Position numbers and translations under genes: made by a program. From positions 1 through 11,253 of the forward strand of contig JAFPXW010000262.1 of assembly GCA_017394565.1 (NCBI GenBank): a DNA stretch of 11,253 nt. The letters run 5' to 3'. The notes under the pieces were generated by a model. The model saw only the letters and a program-made list of their open reading frames with translations. It was not told the DNA's origin and did no database searches. Of this stretch, positions 1-7,225 are shown in pieces. Numbering within the stretch: the stretch's first letter is position 1; every line of letters begins with the position of its first letter. This stretch comes from Oscillospiraceae bacterium (lineage in GTDB: Bacteria; Bacillota; Clostridia; Oscillospirales; Ruminococcaceae).

Positions 1-183
1 AGCGAACAGCGGCGCTCGTTCCTCGCTGGCTGCCTGCTTATCCCCAGGAAGGGGGCTTTACTTGCAGGGGGCTGCGGCGAACGCCCCGTCCCCTCTGCTT
101 CGCGTGGCTCAGCATCTCCCCACCCCGTGGGGAGTCACCCTGCACCCGCTTGCTTTCTAAAGTTGTTAGCATTGTATCAGAAA
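1..183. other. Intergenic region downstream of the PP2C gene
   Basis: No credible gene is visible here. The stretch is rich in G and C runs. It contains a hairpin with 7-bp arms (CTCCCCA at 116-122, TGGGGAG at 128-134) that has no following T run on either strand, so it is not a convincing terminator. On the minus strand the hairpin is followed by a GAGCCACGCGAAGC-type stretch and a G-rich run. That layout resembles palindromic intergenic repeats common in gut Firmicutes, but this is an impression and not a match. Confidence 0.4.
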
Positions 184-1356
184 TTACTCATTTGCCGCGA
201 ACTTGCCGTTCTCGTAGCGGATCTTGCCGGCACGGATCAGCGGCAGGGTGCTTTCGAGGATGCGTCCGTAACGAACGTGCCCCTCTGCGACCAATTCAGC
301 CGCAGTCATGGGCTTTGCGTAGACCGCACGCAGCACCACCAGCTCTGCCGGTGTCGGATCGGCGCTGACCGGCGGCTGTGCAGGCATCGGCGGATTCGGA
401 AGCTCCTCGGCTTCCTCCCCAGCTTCCTGCGGAATTTCATGGCTTTCCTCAGCCGGCTGCTCTGCTTCCGCAACAGGTGCTGTTTCCTCCGCAGTATCGT
501 CATTTTCGGTCGAATCTGCGAGGATCTCCTGCGCTTCCGCAGCGGCATTGGCTGCTTCCTTGGCTGCCTTGGCTTCGAGCAGAACGGCCTTTGCAGCTGC
601 AAACGCCTGCTCGTTTTCCTCGGTCAGGACCGCAAGGGATACATCGTCGCGCGTGTGCTCCGCAGAGATCTCGCTGATGGCTTCCTTGATGTATTCATCG
701 CCGGAACCGAACAGCGTGCAGGCTGCTGCGGTGCGCAGGATGTTCAGACCGTCGGTATCGCGGCGTGTCAGGTAATCCGCGCCGTCAGTAAATACCGCAA
801 ATGCGAGGAAATCCGACTGTGTGAGCGTGCCGCCCCATGCGGACATATGTGCATCCGCGCCATCGGGATCATTGGTGTAGACGGTGCGCTTTCTGGAACT
901 GTCGCGGTACGGTGCGATCAGGACAGACGGCTTGAGGTTATGGTCATACGCCACAACAGTGCCGTCGCCGATAGAAATCGCCAGAAATTCGCCGTTTGCG
1001 CGAACTGCCACTGCCGAAACGGTCGCACGCAGTTCCTCATAGCGGAATTCGCCGCCGCCGGCAACGGTCTCGATCGAGCTGTCGAGCATCTGGAGTGCCG
1101 TGCGCTTGAAATCGTTCTTCTCTGCGATGCGCCAGGTCGCCGGATCGCGGAAGAATGCGATGATGGTGTCCACATTGATGCGAGCCGCCGCAACCGCAGC
1201 CTCAGGGCTGTTCTTGCCGGCCTTGCCGTCTGCAACGGCGATGATGCTGACTTCTTCGTCAGTGTAGGTTTCCGCCAGATCCTGGCAGATCTGGAGTTCC
1301 GGATCGGGTTCTGCCGCGTGACGGCGGCCGATCACATAGCCAAATCCTGTTTTCAT
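184..1356 (-). CDS. Divergent PP2C-family Ser/Thr phosphatase with C-terminal winged-helix-like domain
   Basis: This 390-aa cytoplasmic protein has a divergent PP2C (PPM) fold in its first ~225 residues. Visible motifs are VADGKAGKNS (41-50, the usual DGxGG metal loop with D43), ISIGDGTVVAY (117-127, the usual GDSRxY), FTDGADYL (169-176, the usual DG motif) and TRDDVSLAVL (215-224, the usual DDxT strand). PPM enzymes are Mn/Mg-dependent phosphatases that reverse Ser/Thr phosphorylation. The key aspartates are present, but the second Gly of DGxGG and the Ser of GDS are replaced, so activity is likely but unproven. Residues ~231-333 form an Ala/Glu/Pro-rich linker. Residues ~334-390 look like a small winged helix (TAAELVAEGHVRYGRI, then IRAGKIRYENGKF). 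The start codon overlaps the stop of the upstream 316-aa gene (ATGA), with a GGGAGG ribosome site 9 nt upstream, indicating translational coupling. Its target is unknown; the 316-aa partner is the obvious candidate. Confidence 0.75.
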   Translation of the reverse strand: MKTGFGYVIGRRHAAEPDPELQICQDLAETYTDEEVSIIAVADGKAGKNSPEAAVAAARINVDTIIAFFRDPATWRIAEKNDFKRTALQMLDSSIETVAGGGEFRYEELRATVSAVAVRANGEFLAISIGDGTVVAYDHNLKPSVLIAPYRDSSRKRTVYTNDPDGADAHMSAWGGTLTQSDFLAFAVFTDGADYLTRRDTDGLNILRTAAACTLFGSGDEYIKEAISEISAEHTRDDVSLAVLTEENEQAFAAAKAVLLEAKAAKEAANAAAEAQEILADSTENDDTAEETAPVAEAEQPAEESHEIPQEAGEEAEELPNPPMPAQPPVSADPTPAELVVLRAVYAKPMTAAELVAEGHVRYGRILESTLPLIRAGKIRYENGKFAANE

Positions 1357-2303
1357 TCCGCAGCGCCTCCCTTCAGGATCCCCATTTCCTCATAATCGAG
1401 CATCAGACGCTCGAGGATATTGTTCCACTTATGGAAGCTGCAAGCTGCGCCATTGACGTAAATACGCTCCAGATCGAGCTGGAAAGCTTCCGGTACGTTC
1501 TCGGCTTCTGCCAGAACCGGCAGCATGGAGGCCAGGGCGTCCCCGCGCTCCTCATTGCCAAAGAGCAGCAGGAAGAAGACACGGCGCACCGCATTGTCGC
1601 GATCCTCCGCGGTTTCCCACTCGGTCACGAGGCACTTGCCGGTCTGGAACACGAGCGTTCTCTCCGGAACCGGTACCATGCCGTCGCTGCGCTTCTTCAT
1701 CTGCACGAGGAGGTTGGCCGTAGCAAAGGTGCGTGTCGTGAAGTCCAGTTCCTCGCCGGTGAGTGCTTCCTTCGTAAACTGCGGCGGAAGCAGGGTGCCC
1801 CATGCGTCATGAAATCGCTTGCCATAGAGCTTTTCGCCGCCAAGCTCGGACAGGCAGTCGCCCATTGCCAGCAGTCTGCCGTTCTCGGCAGCGTAGATGT
1901 TCGGGATGACCTCGGACTCGATCACGAGGCTGTTGCCTGCGTCGTCGATCAGCATACTGTTCAGACGGCGGATCTCCGAAAGCGCCTCAGCAGCGTCCCA
2001 CTTGCCGTCGGACAGCATTGCGAAGTGGTTGTCCTTGAAGGAGCGATTGAGAACGCGAGCCAGATCAGTCGCCATCTGTGTTCTGGTGATCACGATCAGG
2101 CGCTTTTCCTGCTGTAAGTGATAGATATTTTCGACAAGCTCCGGAGGTGCGGTGCAGGTAAGCTTCGGCATTCTTGCCATCGCTTCGGGCATTTGCGCAC
2201 CTTCTTCAATGATAATTGCCTCTGCATACTTGATGAGCAGCTGCTCGTCCTCGGGGGACAGCGCTGTCATCTCCGCAGCATCAAGGCGGATGGTTTCGTC
2301 CAT
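1353..2303 (-). CDS. Unrecognised 316-aa soluble protein, operon partner of the PP2C phosphatase
   Basis: I do not recognise this family. The 316-aa product has no signal peptide or membrane segment and is acidic, with a mixed helix/strand composition. Seen features: an acidic N-terminus; residues ~70-150 with alternating hydrophobic strands and helices (RLIVITRTQM, ALSEIRRLNSMLIDD); and a C-terminal half with strand pairs such as TLVFQTGKCLVTEWE followed by helices. ATG is preceded by GAGGA at normal spacing, and a consensus promoter lies ~85 bp upstream. It is the first gene of a two-gene operon and overlaps the PP2C gene by 4 nt, which suggests the products act together, for example as substrate, regulator or scaffold of the phosphatase. 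That role is inference from context only. No catalytic motif is evident. Confidence 0.7.
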   Translation of the reverse strand: MDETIRLDAAEMTALSPEDEQLLIKYAEAIIIEEGAQMPEAMARMPKLTCTAPPELVENIYHLQQEKRLIVITRTQMATDLARVLNRSFKDNHFAMLSDGKWDAAEALSEIRRLNSMLIDDAGNSLVIESEVIPNIYAAENGRLLAMGDCLSELGGEKLYGKRFHDAWGTLLPPQFTKEALTGEELDFTTRTFATANLLVQMKKRSDGMVPVPERTLVFQTGKCLVTEWETAEDRDNAVRRVFFLLLFGNEERGDALASMLPVLAEAENVPEAFQLDLERIYVNGAACSFHKWNNILERLMLDYEEMGILKGGAAE

Positions 2304-2350
2304 TGGTCATCCTCGCTTTCTTTATATAGTTTCATCTGTGGTATCTCTAT

Positions 2351-2371
2351 TTCCCCCGATCAGCAGGGGAA
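2351..2371 (-). promoter_or_regulatory. Hairpin in the 5' leader of the 316-aa gene
   Basis: TTCCCC at 2351-2356 pairs with GGGGAA at 2366-2371 around a 9-nt loop, in the ~80-nt leader between the promoter and the start codon. No U run follows it, so it is not an intrinsic terminator. It could be an operator palindrome or a stabilising 5' stem. Confidence 0.3.
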
Positions 2372-2389
2372 TACAGTTTTTCACCTATT

Positions 2390-2419
2390 ATTATACCATT
2401 TTTTATCAGTTCTTGTCAA
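2390..2419 (-). promoter_or_regulatory. Sigma-A-type promoter for the 316-aa/PP2C operon
   Basis: Read on the minus strand, a perfect -35 box TTGACA (2414-2419) is followed after 18 bp by a perfect -10 box TATAAT (2390-2395). Transcription would start near 2383, leaving a leader of about 80 nt before the ATG at 2303. Confidence 0.8.
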
Positions 2420-2508
2420 GGCGTTGGATTCATCTTTGAGGCTTTCGTCGTTCAGCCGAATTTTTTCATTGCTATCTGTATATCTTGCACAAAAAGCCGA
2501 TCTCTCAC

Positions 2509-2540
2509 AAAAATGCACCCTGCTTTTTGGCAAGGTGCAT
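2509..2540 (-). terminator. Rho-independent terminator, minus strand
   Basis: ATGCACC (2534-2540, minus strand) pairs perfectly with GGTGCAT (2513-2519), with further inner pairing TGC/GCA around an A-rich loop, followed on the minus strand by TTTTT (2509-2513). It is the first good U-tract terminator downstream of the metallo-beta-lactamase gene, with two palindromic elements in between. Confidence 0.65.
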
Positions 2541-2548
2541 CTGCATTG

Positions 2549-2707
2549 ATACAATCTCTAACCGGTTCGATGAAAAGATTTGCCGGTAGGCGTTCGCTGC
2601 GATAGGAAAGCGCCCGCAGGCGGGCTGTCGCCCGGCAAGGGCGTTTGACGACGCGCAGCGGACGGATAGCGGTAAAGATTTTCATTGGTTCGGTTAGAGA
2701 TTCGTAT
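2549..2707. repeat. Imperfect inverted-repeat element (~159 bp), MITE-like
   Basis: The ends are inverted copies: ATACAATCTCTAACC on the left and, read from the opposite strand, ATACGAATCTCTAACC on the right. Similarity continues inwards for about 60 bp per arm (ATGAAAA, TTTGCCGGTA against TTTACCGCTA, CGCTGCG, CGCCC). The centre holds nested GC palindromes: GCCCGC/GCGGGC at 2612-2625 and GGGC/GCCC at 2622-2633. No transposase is present. As RNA it would fold into one long interrupted stem. A 77-codon open frame crosses it on the minus strand (2452-2685), but its sequence follows the repeat and it is not believable as a gene. It may be a non-autonomous mobile element or an intergenic palindrome family. 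Copy number in the genome cannot be seen here. Confidence 0.7.
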
Positions 2708-2708
2708 T

Positions 2709-2756
2709 AGAACCTGTCTTCAAAAGCTGCCGTGGCATCTTGTGAAGACAGGTTCT
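2709..2756 (-). repeat. Long perfect-arm hairpin directly after the metallo-beta-lactamase gene
   Basis: A 14-bp perfect inverted repeat, AGAACCTGTCTTCA (2709-2722) and its complement (2743-2756), encloses a second inner stem AAG.TGCC/GGCA.CTT, giving about 21 paired bases. The outer arm touches the stop codon of the upstream gene. On the minus strand no T run follows, so it may be a terminator that lost its U tract, an mRNA 3'-end protecting stem, or part of a repeat family. Confidence 0.6.
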
Positions 2757-3616
2757 TATTCCGTCACGCCTTCGGTTTCCATCACGATGGAGGAACCGTC
2801 GCTGACGGCAGTGATATTGCCGTCCTGATAGGTGACGTAGGTTTCGACATTCTGCGCCGCAAGCTGCTGCATCGTGACTGCCGAGAGGTTCTCATCATCG
2901 GTGGAGATCACACCGTATTCCGGTGTCACCGCCGCCAGGAATTCCGGCAGATTCGCAAGCTCGCGCCCGTGGTAGGGGACCTTCAGCAGGTCGCAGTCGC
3001 CCAGATCCATGATCTCGCTCAGGCGTTCCTGCATGGCATCGCCGGTAAACAGCATCACCTCGTCGTGATGCTCGACCTTGACGACGAGGGAGCAGTTGTT
3101 ATCATAGCCGTCCTGATAGTCCGCAGACTTGTGCGGATAGATCGTAAACCGCGCATCATCGAGCATAAAGCTGTAGGTGTCTGTCGGGATCTCGAAATGC
3201 AGACCGGCGGTATCCATCGCGGTGCAGAGTTTCTCATACTCTGCGGATTCCTCGCTGTAATCCGCGCCGATGACGTGCCACACATTGAAATTCTCGACAA
3301 CCTTTGCCGCACCGCCGATGTGATCCTGATCGTAATGCGAGAGGATCATGTAATCAATGTCCGTCACGCCGTATTCCTGCAATCTTGCGACCATTTTCTT
3401 GCCGTCGGACTTCTCGCCGCAGTCGAGGACGACGGTGTGATCTGCCGTTTGCAGGATCATGCCGTCCGCTTTGCCGACCTTCATGAAGGTCACGGTCAGG
3501 GGGGTGGCAGGGATGGCTTCGGTGGTTTCCTGCACGGAGGACGTATCCGCCGTTTTGCCGCACCCGACAAGAACGAGTGTCAGTGCGCTTACCAATGCTG
3601 TCAGTTTCCGTTTCAT
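2756..3616 (-). CDS. Secreted lipoprotein with ComEC-like metallo-beta-lactamase fold
   Basis: This 286-aa protein starts with a lipoprotein signal (MKRK, a hydrophobic stretch, lipobox LVGC with C19), so it should be lipidated and anchored outside the membrane. A short Thr/Ser-rich spacer is followed by a metallo-beta-lactamase domain from about residue 40: GKADGMIL, a VVLDCG strand (62-67), the metal motif SHYDQDHIGG (93-102, with H94, D96, D98 and H99), NNCSLVVKV (173-181), LFTGD (189-193) and LKVPYHG (211-217, H216). This order is typical of the hydrolase domain of ComEC/Rec2 and of free-standing secreted relatives, some of which are nucleases or phosphodiesterases. All metal ligands expected for the fold are present. 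The substrate is unknown. There are no ComEC channel helices, so it is not a DNA-uptake channel. AAGGAG lies 8 nt before the ATG. It appears to be transcribed alone. Confidence 0.85.
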   Translation of the reverse strand: MKRKLTALVSALTLVLVGCGKTADTSSVQETTEAIPATPLTVTFMKVGKADGMILQTADHTVVLDCGEKSDGKKMVARLQEYGVTDIDYMILSHYDQDHIGGAAKVVENFNVWHVIGADYSEESAEYEKLCTAMDTAGLHFEIPTDTYSFMLDDARFTIYPHKSADYQDGYDNNCSLVVKVEHHDEVMLFTGDAMQERLSEIMDLGDCDLLKVPYHGRELANLPEFLAAVTPEYGVISTDDENLSAVTMQQLAAQNVETYVTYQDGNITAVSDGSSIVMETEGVTE

Positions 3617-3639
3617 GAGGGATGCTCCTTTCCGATGTA

Positions 3640-3680
3640 TGCAAAACAGCCCCGTCGGGGGAGGACGGGGCTATTTTGCA
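3640..3680 (-). terminator. GC-rich hairpin between the phe operon and the lipoprotein gene
   Basis: AGCCCCGTC and GACGGGGCT form a 9-bp stem with a 7-nt loop, extended on both sides by GCAAAA/TTTTGC after a single mismatch. On the minus strand the stem is followed by GTTTTGC. This could be the main terminator of the upstream operon. Alternatively, if the promoter at about 3734 is real, it is a partial terminator within the lipoprotein gene's leader. It is nearly symmetrical and could also stop plus-strand transcription. Confidence 0.5.
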
Positions 3681-3733
3681 GAGATATCTTTTTGAGAGGG
3701 TTATCGTATGTTCATTTCCTTTAGCTTGATTAC

Positions 3734-3762
3734 AGTATACCCCTCATTGCTTAAAAGAATCT
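3734..3762 (-). promoter_or_regulatory. Possible promoter of the lipoprotein gene
   Basis: A good -10 box TATACT (3734-3739, minus strand) has only a weak -35 match (AGATTC at 3757-3762, 17-bp spacer). It lies in the AT-rich gap upstream of the lipoprotein gene, ~118 bp before its start codon. The stretch 3681-3804 holds no gene. Confidence 0.35.
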
Positions 3763-3773
3763 TAAATTTTAGC

Positions 3774-3800
3774 AAAAATATTCCGCAGAGTGATATTTTT
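3774..3800 (-). terminator. Weak AT-stem terminator after the 332-aa gene
   Basis: AAAAATAT and ATATTTTT form an 8-bp, all-AT inverted repeat around an 11-nt loop, a few bases after the stop codon of the 332-aa gene. On the minus strand the 3' arm ends in a run of five T. The stem is weak, so termination here would be partial. Confidence 0.35.
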
Positions 3801-3804
3801 TAGT

Positions 3805-4803
3805 TTATGGCTGTAAATATGTGCGAACGGCGGCGCGGAGCGCATCTGATGAGCGCGACAGCATCAAAGCACCTGCTGTCCAGATCAGGCACGATGGGAT
3901 CAGCGGCACGATCGCCGTCAGAAATCCGCCCCGAAAGCAGATCAGCCATAGCGTCAGCGCTGTCGGCGGTACTGCCAGAATGATCCAGAGTGCCAGCAGC
4001 AGCGGATGCTGCCGCAGTCGCCCTTTGACAAGACACCCGTTCGGATGATCCTGCAATTCGAGCAGAATCGTCGGCGCAAAAAGCTGATCTGTCTGATGCA
4101 GCCGCCAACCGCCGTCTTGCAGTGAACCGCAAAGTCCGACGGATGCATCCAATGCAGCATTCAGCCGGTCTTCCAACAGCTCACGCGGCATCGGTGACAG
4201 CATTTGAAAAGATGCCGTTGGTTCGTCCTTTTTCGTTTTGATGCGGCGTTTGCGTGGAAGCTGTTCCACATCGCACACGCCGATCAGGTTCAGCACAGTT
4301 TCCCGTGTTTCACGCATCAAAGGAATGAGCAGACTGCCGCTTACAAAGATACCGAGAACCAGCATGATCGCACCGTGTATGACAAAAGCGGCTGTCATTT
4401 CATTCGACTTCAGCAATTCGGACAGCATCAGACACAGCACAAATCCGAACCATGCTGCCAGAAACAGTTTCGTGATCGTGGGCAGACGAATCTCCACATC
4501 AGCATAACAGCCGGATTCCTGCGGGGTCAGACGGATCGTGACTTCCATGCCGCGTGACAGGAGATTCCTGTTGCTATGCGGCGCACCATAACGCAGCCGG
4601 AACAGCTTTTCACGCTGATCAAACGCACCGATCAGCCGATTCTCTGGTGGAATGTACCGCGCCCATCGTTCCTCACTGCGGGAAGCGTTCTGCATCCGCA
4701 CCGCCTCCGCCGGTGACCTGACCCCTGCACGGATCCTGCTCCATGTTTCCGCCGCCGAAGCACTTGTCCGGCAGCGGAAATGATCGTAAAACAGCCTTTT
4801 CAT
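3805..4803 (-). CDS. Unrecognised four-helix membrane protein, last gene of the pheST operon, with internal duplication
   Basis: I do not recognise this family. The 332-aa protein has four predicted membrane helices in two pairs (about 111-130 and 138-161, then 268-290 and 293-315), each pair preceded by a soluble region of ~110 residues. The two halves look duplicated: VTIRLTPQESGCYADVEIRL before helix 1 resembles ILLELQDHPNGCLVKGRL before helix 3, and RETRETVLNLI after helix 2 resembles SSDALRAAVRTYL after helix 4. A basic stretch PRKRRIKTKK (183-192) joins the halves and is probably cytoplasmic. The ATG lies 16 nt after the pheT stop, with no obvious ribosome site, so translation may be coupled to pheT or begin further in (for example Met37). 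Its position suggests it shares T-box control. No enzyme motif is visible. Confidence 0.65.
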   Translation of the reverse strand: MKRLFYDHFRCRTSASAAETWSRIRAGVRSPAEAVRMQNASRSEERWARYIPPENRLIGAFDQREKLFRLRYGAPHSNRNLLSRGMEVTIRLTPQESGCYADVEIRLPTITKLFLAAWFGFVLCLMLSELLKSNEMTAAFVIHGAIMLVLGIFVSGSLLIPLMRETRETVLNLIGVCDVEQLPRKRRIKTKKDEPTASFQMLSPMPRELLEDRLNAALDASVGLCGSLQDGGWRLHQTDQLFAPTILLELQDHPNGCLVKGRLRQHPLLLALWIILAVPPTALTLWLICFRGGFLTAIVPLIPSCLIWTAGALMLSRSSDALRAAVRTYLQP

Positions 4804-4819
4804 TGCTGTGATCGGCGAT

Positions 4820-7225
4820 TTACGCCTCTCTCAGCTCCGCACCCATCTTCGCAAGTGCCTTGAAAACACGCTTCATAGCGGCATCTGCCTGCTCGGTGGT
4901 CATGGTTTCCTCGTAATTGCGCATCACGATGTTGAATGCAACGGACTTCTTGCCCTTTTCGATCTGCTCACCGCGGTAAACGTCGAACAGCTCGACCTTT
5001 TCGAGGTATCTGCCGACTGCTTCTGCGATGGCTTCCTCCAGATCGCCGACCGCGATCTCCTCTGCGCAAACAAGCGCGATGTCACGTGTCATGGCCGGGA
5101 ACTTCGGCAGGGGCTTGTAGGTCACTTCGGTATTGGAAACTGCAAAGAGCGTCGGAATATCGAGCTTTGCAACATAGGTTCTCACACCAAGGCCGTAAGT
5201 CTTCTGCACGTTCGGATGGATCTCGCCAAAGATGCCGACTGCCTTGTCACCTGCGTAGATGACAGCGCTTCTGCCCGGATGGAATGCAGACTTCTCGTCA
5301 TACGGGCAATTCTCATCGCATCTGGTATACTTCACACCGGCTACGCCGAGCTTATCGAGGAGTGCTTCGAGTGCGCCCTTCATCGTGAAGAAATCAGCGT
5401 CGCCGCCATACATACCGACGGTCAGGCGGTGCGGTTCTTCCGGAAGCTTGTCGGGTTCGGTCGGGAGGTATTCCTTGCCGATCTCAAAGAGCCAAGCCTG
5501 TGCGTTGCGCTTATTGTAGTTATTTGCCAGAATTTCGAGCATTCCAGGGATCGTGGTGGTCTGCATCACGCTGGTGTCCTCGCCGAGAGGATTGGTGATG
5601 GTCACGGTCTTGCGGAGCTTAGAATCTGCCGGCAGTTCGATCTTGTCGAAGTACTTCGGCGAGATGAAGGAATAGGTCAGAATGCCGAAATAGCCCATGC
5701 CAGCCATCGTCTGTTCGATGGTGCGGTTGAATTTCTGCGCCGGGGTAAGCTGTGCATTGGCAACGCCCTTGACAACGGTGGACGGGATGTTGTTGTAGCC
5801 GTAGATTCTCGCTACTTCCTCTGCAATATCCGCCGGACGTGCGAGGTCGATGCGGAAGGACGGAGAGATGCACTCGCCGTTCTCGACCTTAATGTCCAGG
5901 CTGTTCAGGTACTTGACCATATCGGCTTCACTGATGTCCGTGCCAAGGAACGCATTGATCCACGCCGGATCGAACGGGATGTGATTCGGCTTCGGATCTG
6001 CGTGATTGCAGTCGATGGTGGTGCCGACCGGTTCACCTGCGCCGAGTTCTTCCACAAGCTGGAGGGCACGGGCGAGGGTGATCGGCATGGAGGTCTCATC
6101 CAGTCCCTTCTCGTAACGTGCGGACGCATCGGTACGCATCCCCAGACGCTTCGCGGTCAGGCGCACCTGTACCGGCTCGAAGTAAGCCGACTCGAATACC
6201 ACGTCCACCGTATCGTCCATGATACCGGAATATTCGCCGCCCATGACACCTGCCACTGCGATCGGCTTCTCGGAATCGGCGATGATGAGCATATCATCCG
6301 CCAGCTCTCTCTCGATGCCGTCGAGGGTGGTGATCTTCTCGCCAGCCTTGGCATTTCTCACGCAGATCTTGCCATCCTTCACAAAGCGCAGGTCAAATGC
6401 GTGCATCGGCTGACCGTATTCGAGCATGACATAATTGGTGATGTCCACGAGATTGTTGATCGGGCGGACGCCGGACGCTCTCAGACGCTCACGCATCCAG
6501 CGCGGCGACGGGCCGACCTTGACATTGCGGACAAGACCTGCCACATAGCGGGTGCATTTCTCGGTATTCTGGATCTCGACGTTCAGCGTTCTGGTGATGT
6601 CCTCGTCAGAGCCGTTGAACTTGGGGGTGGGGACATTCAGCGGCACATTGAAGGTCGCGGATGCTTCTCTTGCCAGACCGATGACGGACAGGCAGTCCGG
6701 GCGGTTCGAGGTGATCTCGAATTCGACCGATACATCATCGACACCGAGCGCAGAAGTCACATCCTGACCGGGCTTGCAGTCCTCCTGCAGGATGAAAACG
6801 CTCTCCGGATCCGCATACGGGAAATCATTCTGCGTCAGACCGAGAGTTTCCAGGCCGCAGAACATACCGCGGCTCTCGACACCGCGCACCTTTGCGACCT
6901 TGATGGTCATGGACTCGTTGCCCTCGTGTACCGTTGTGCCGGGGGTTGCGACCGGAACGAGGTCGCCTTCCTGGACATTCTTGGCATTGGTCACGATCTG
7001 GACAGGCTCATCGCCGCCCATATCCACGGAGCAAACAAACAGCGCATCCGCATTTTCGTGAACCTTCTTGGAAAGGATCCTGCCGACAACGAAGCCTTCC
7101 AGACGCTTTGCTTCCTCCTCGTAAGCTTCGACCTTAGAACCGCTGAGCGTCATGGCAGCGCAGAATTCCTTCGGTGTAACATTGGTCTGGACATAATCTG
7201 CCAGCCATCTGAGTGATAAATTCAT
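4820..7225 (-). CDS. pheT: Phenylalanyl-tRNA synthetase beta subunit
   Basis: This is a full-length bacterial PheT (801 aa; family about 800). With PheS it forms the alpha2beta2 enzyme that charges tRNA-Phe, and the beta chain binds tRNA and edits mischarged Tyr-tRNA. Domains in order: an N-terminal segment (MNLSLRWLADYV); a tRNA-binding OB domain at about 40-155 (VVGRILSKKVHENADAL, ESRGMFCGLETLGL); the family landmark EITSNRPDCLSVIGLARE (170-187); a B3/B4 editing domain (RPINNLVDITNYVMLEYGQP, about 254-273); a B5 domain with a Tyr-rich RIYGYNNIPST segment; a synthetase-like inactive core; and a C-terminal FDX-ACB anticodon-binding domain from about 707 (PKFPAMTRDIAL). The start is firm: a strong AAGGAGG site sits ~8 nt upstream, inside the end of the preceding gene, and the ATGA overlap couples translation. 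No truncation is seen. Confidence 0.97.
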   Translation of the reverse strand: MNLSLRWLADYVQTNVTPKEFCAAMTLSGSKVEAYEEEAKRLEGFVVGRILSKKVHENADALFVCSVDMGGDEPVQIVTNAKNVQEGDLVPVATPGTTVHEGNESMTIKVAKVRGVESRGMFCGLETLGLTQNDFPYADPESVFILQEDCKPGQDVTSALGVDDVSVEFEITSNRPDCLSVIGLAREASATFNVPLNVPTPKFNGSDEDITRTLNVEIQNTEKCTRYVAGLVRNVKVGPSPRWMRERLRASGVRPINNLVDITNYVMLEYGQPMHAFDLRFVKDGKICVRNAKAGEKITTLDGIERELADDMLIIADSEKPIAVAGVMGGEYSGIMDDTVDVVFESAYFEPVQVRLTAKRLGMRTDASARYEKGLDETSMPITLARALQLVEELGAGEPVGTTIDCNHADPKPNHIPFDPAWINAFLGTDISEADMVKYLNSLDIKVENGECISPSFRIDLARPADIAEEVARIYGYNNIPSTVVKGVANAQLTPAQKFNRTIEQTMAGMGYFGILTYSFISPKYFDKIELPADSKLRKTVTITNPLGEDTSVMQTTTIPGMLEILANNYNKRNAQAWLFEIGKEYLPTEPDKLPEEPHRLTVGMYGGDADFFTMKGALEALLDKLGVAGVKYTRCDENCPYDEKSAFHPGRSAVIYAGDKAVGIFGEIHPNVQKTYGLGVRTYVAKLDIPTLFAVSNTEVTYKPLPKFPAMTRDIALVCAEEIAVGDLEEAIAEAVGRYLEKVELFDVYRGEQIEKGKKSVAFNIVMRNYEETMTTEQADAAMKRVFKALAKMGAELREA

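Noticed and set aside
127..1395. A 422-codon plus-strand frame opposite the PP2C gene
   Set aside because: Its composition (Cys- and Arg-rich) and lack of a ribosome site mark it as a shadow; the minus-strand frame shows PP2C motifs and operon overlap.
2452..2685. A 77-codon minus-strand frame
   Set aside because: It runs through the inverted-repeat element and a terminator, and has no ribosome site that I trust.
2732..3724. A 330-codon plus-strand frame opposite the lipoprotein gene
   Set aside because: The minus strand carries a signal peptide, lipobox and full metal motif; the opposite frame has no recognisable feature.
4808..7216. An 802-codon open frame on the plus strand opposite pheT
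   Set aside because: It mirrors pheT almost end to end, its translation is Cys/His/Arg-rich with no family motif, and pheT is beyond doubt. It is a by-product of codon bias in the GC-rich gene.
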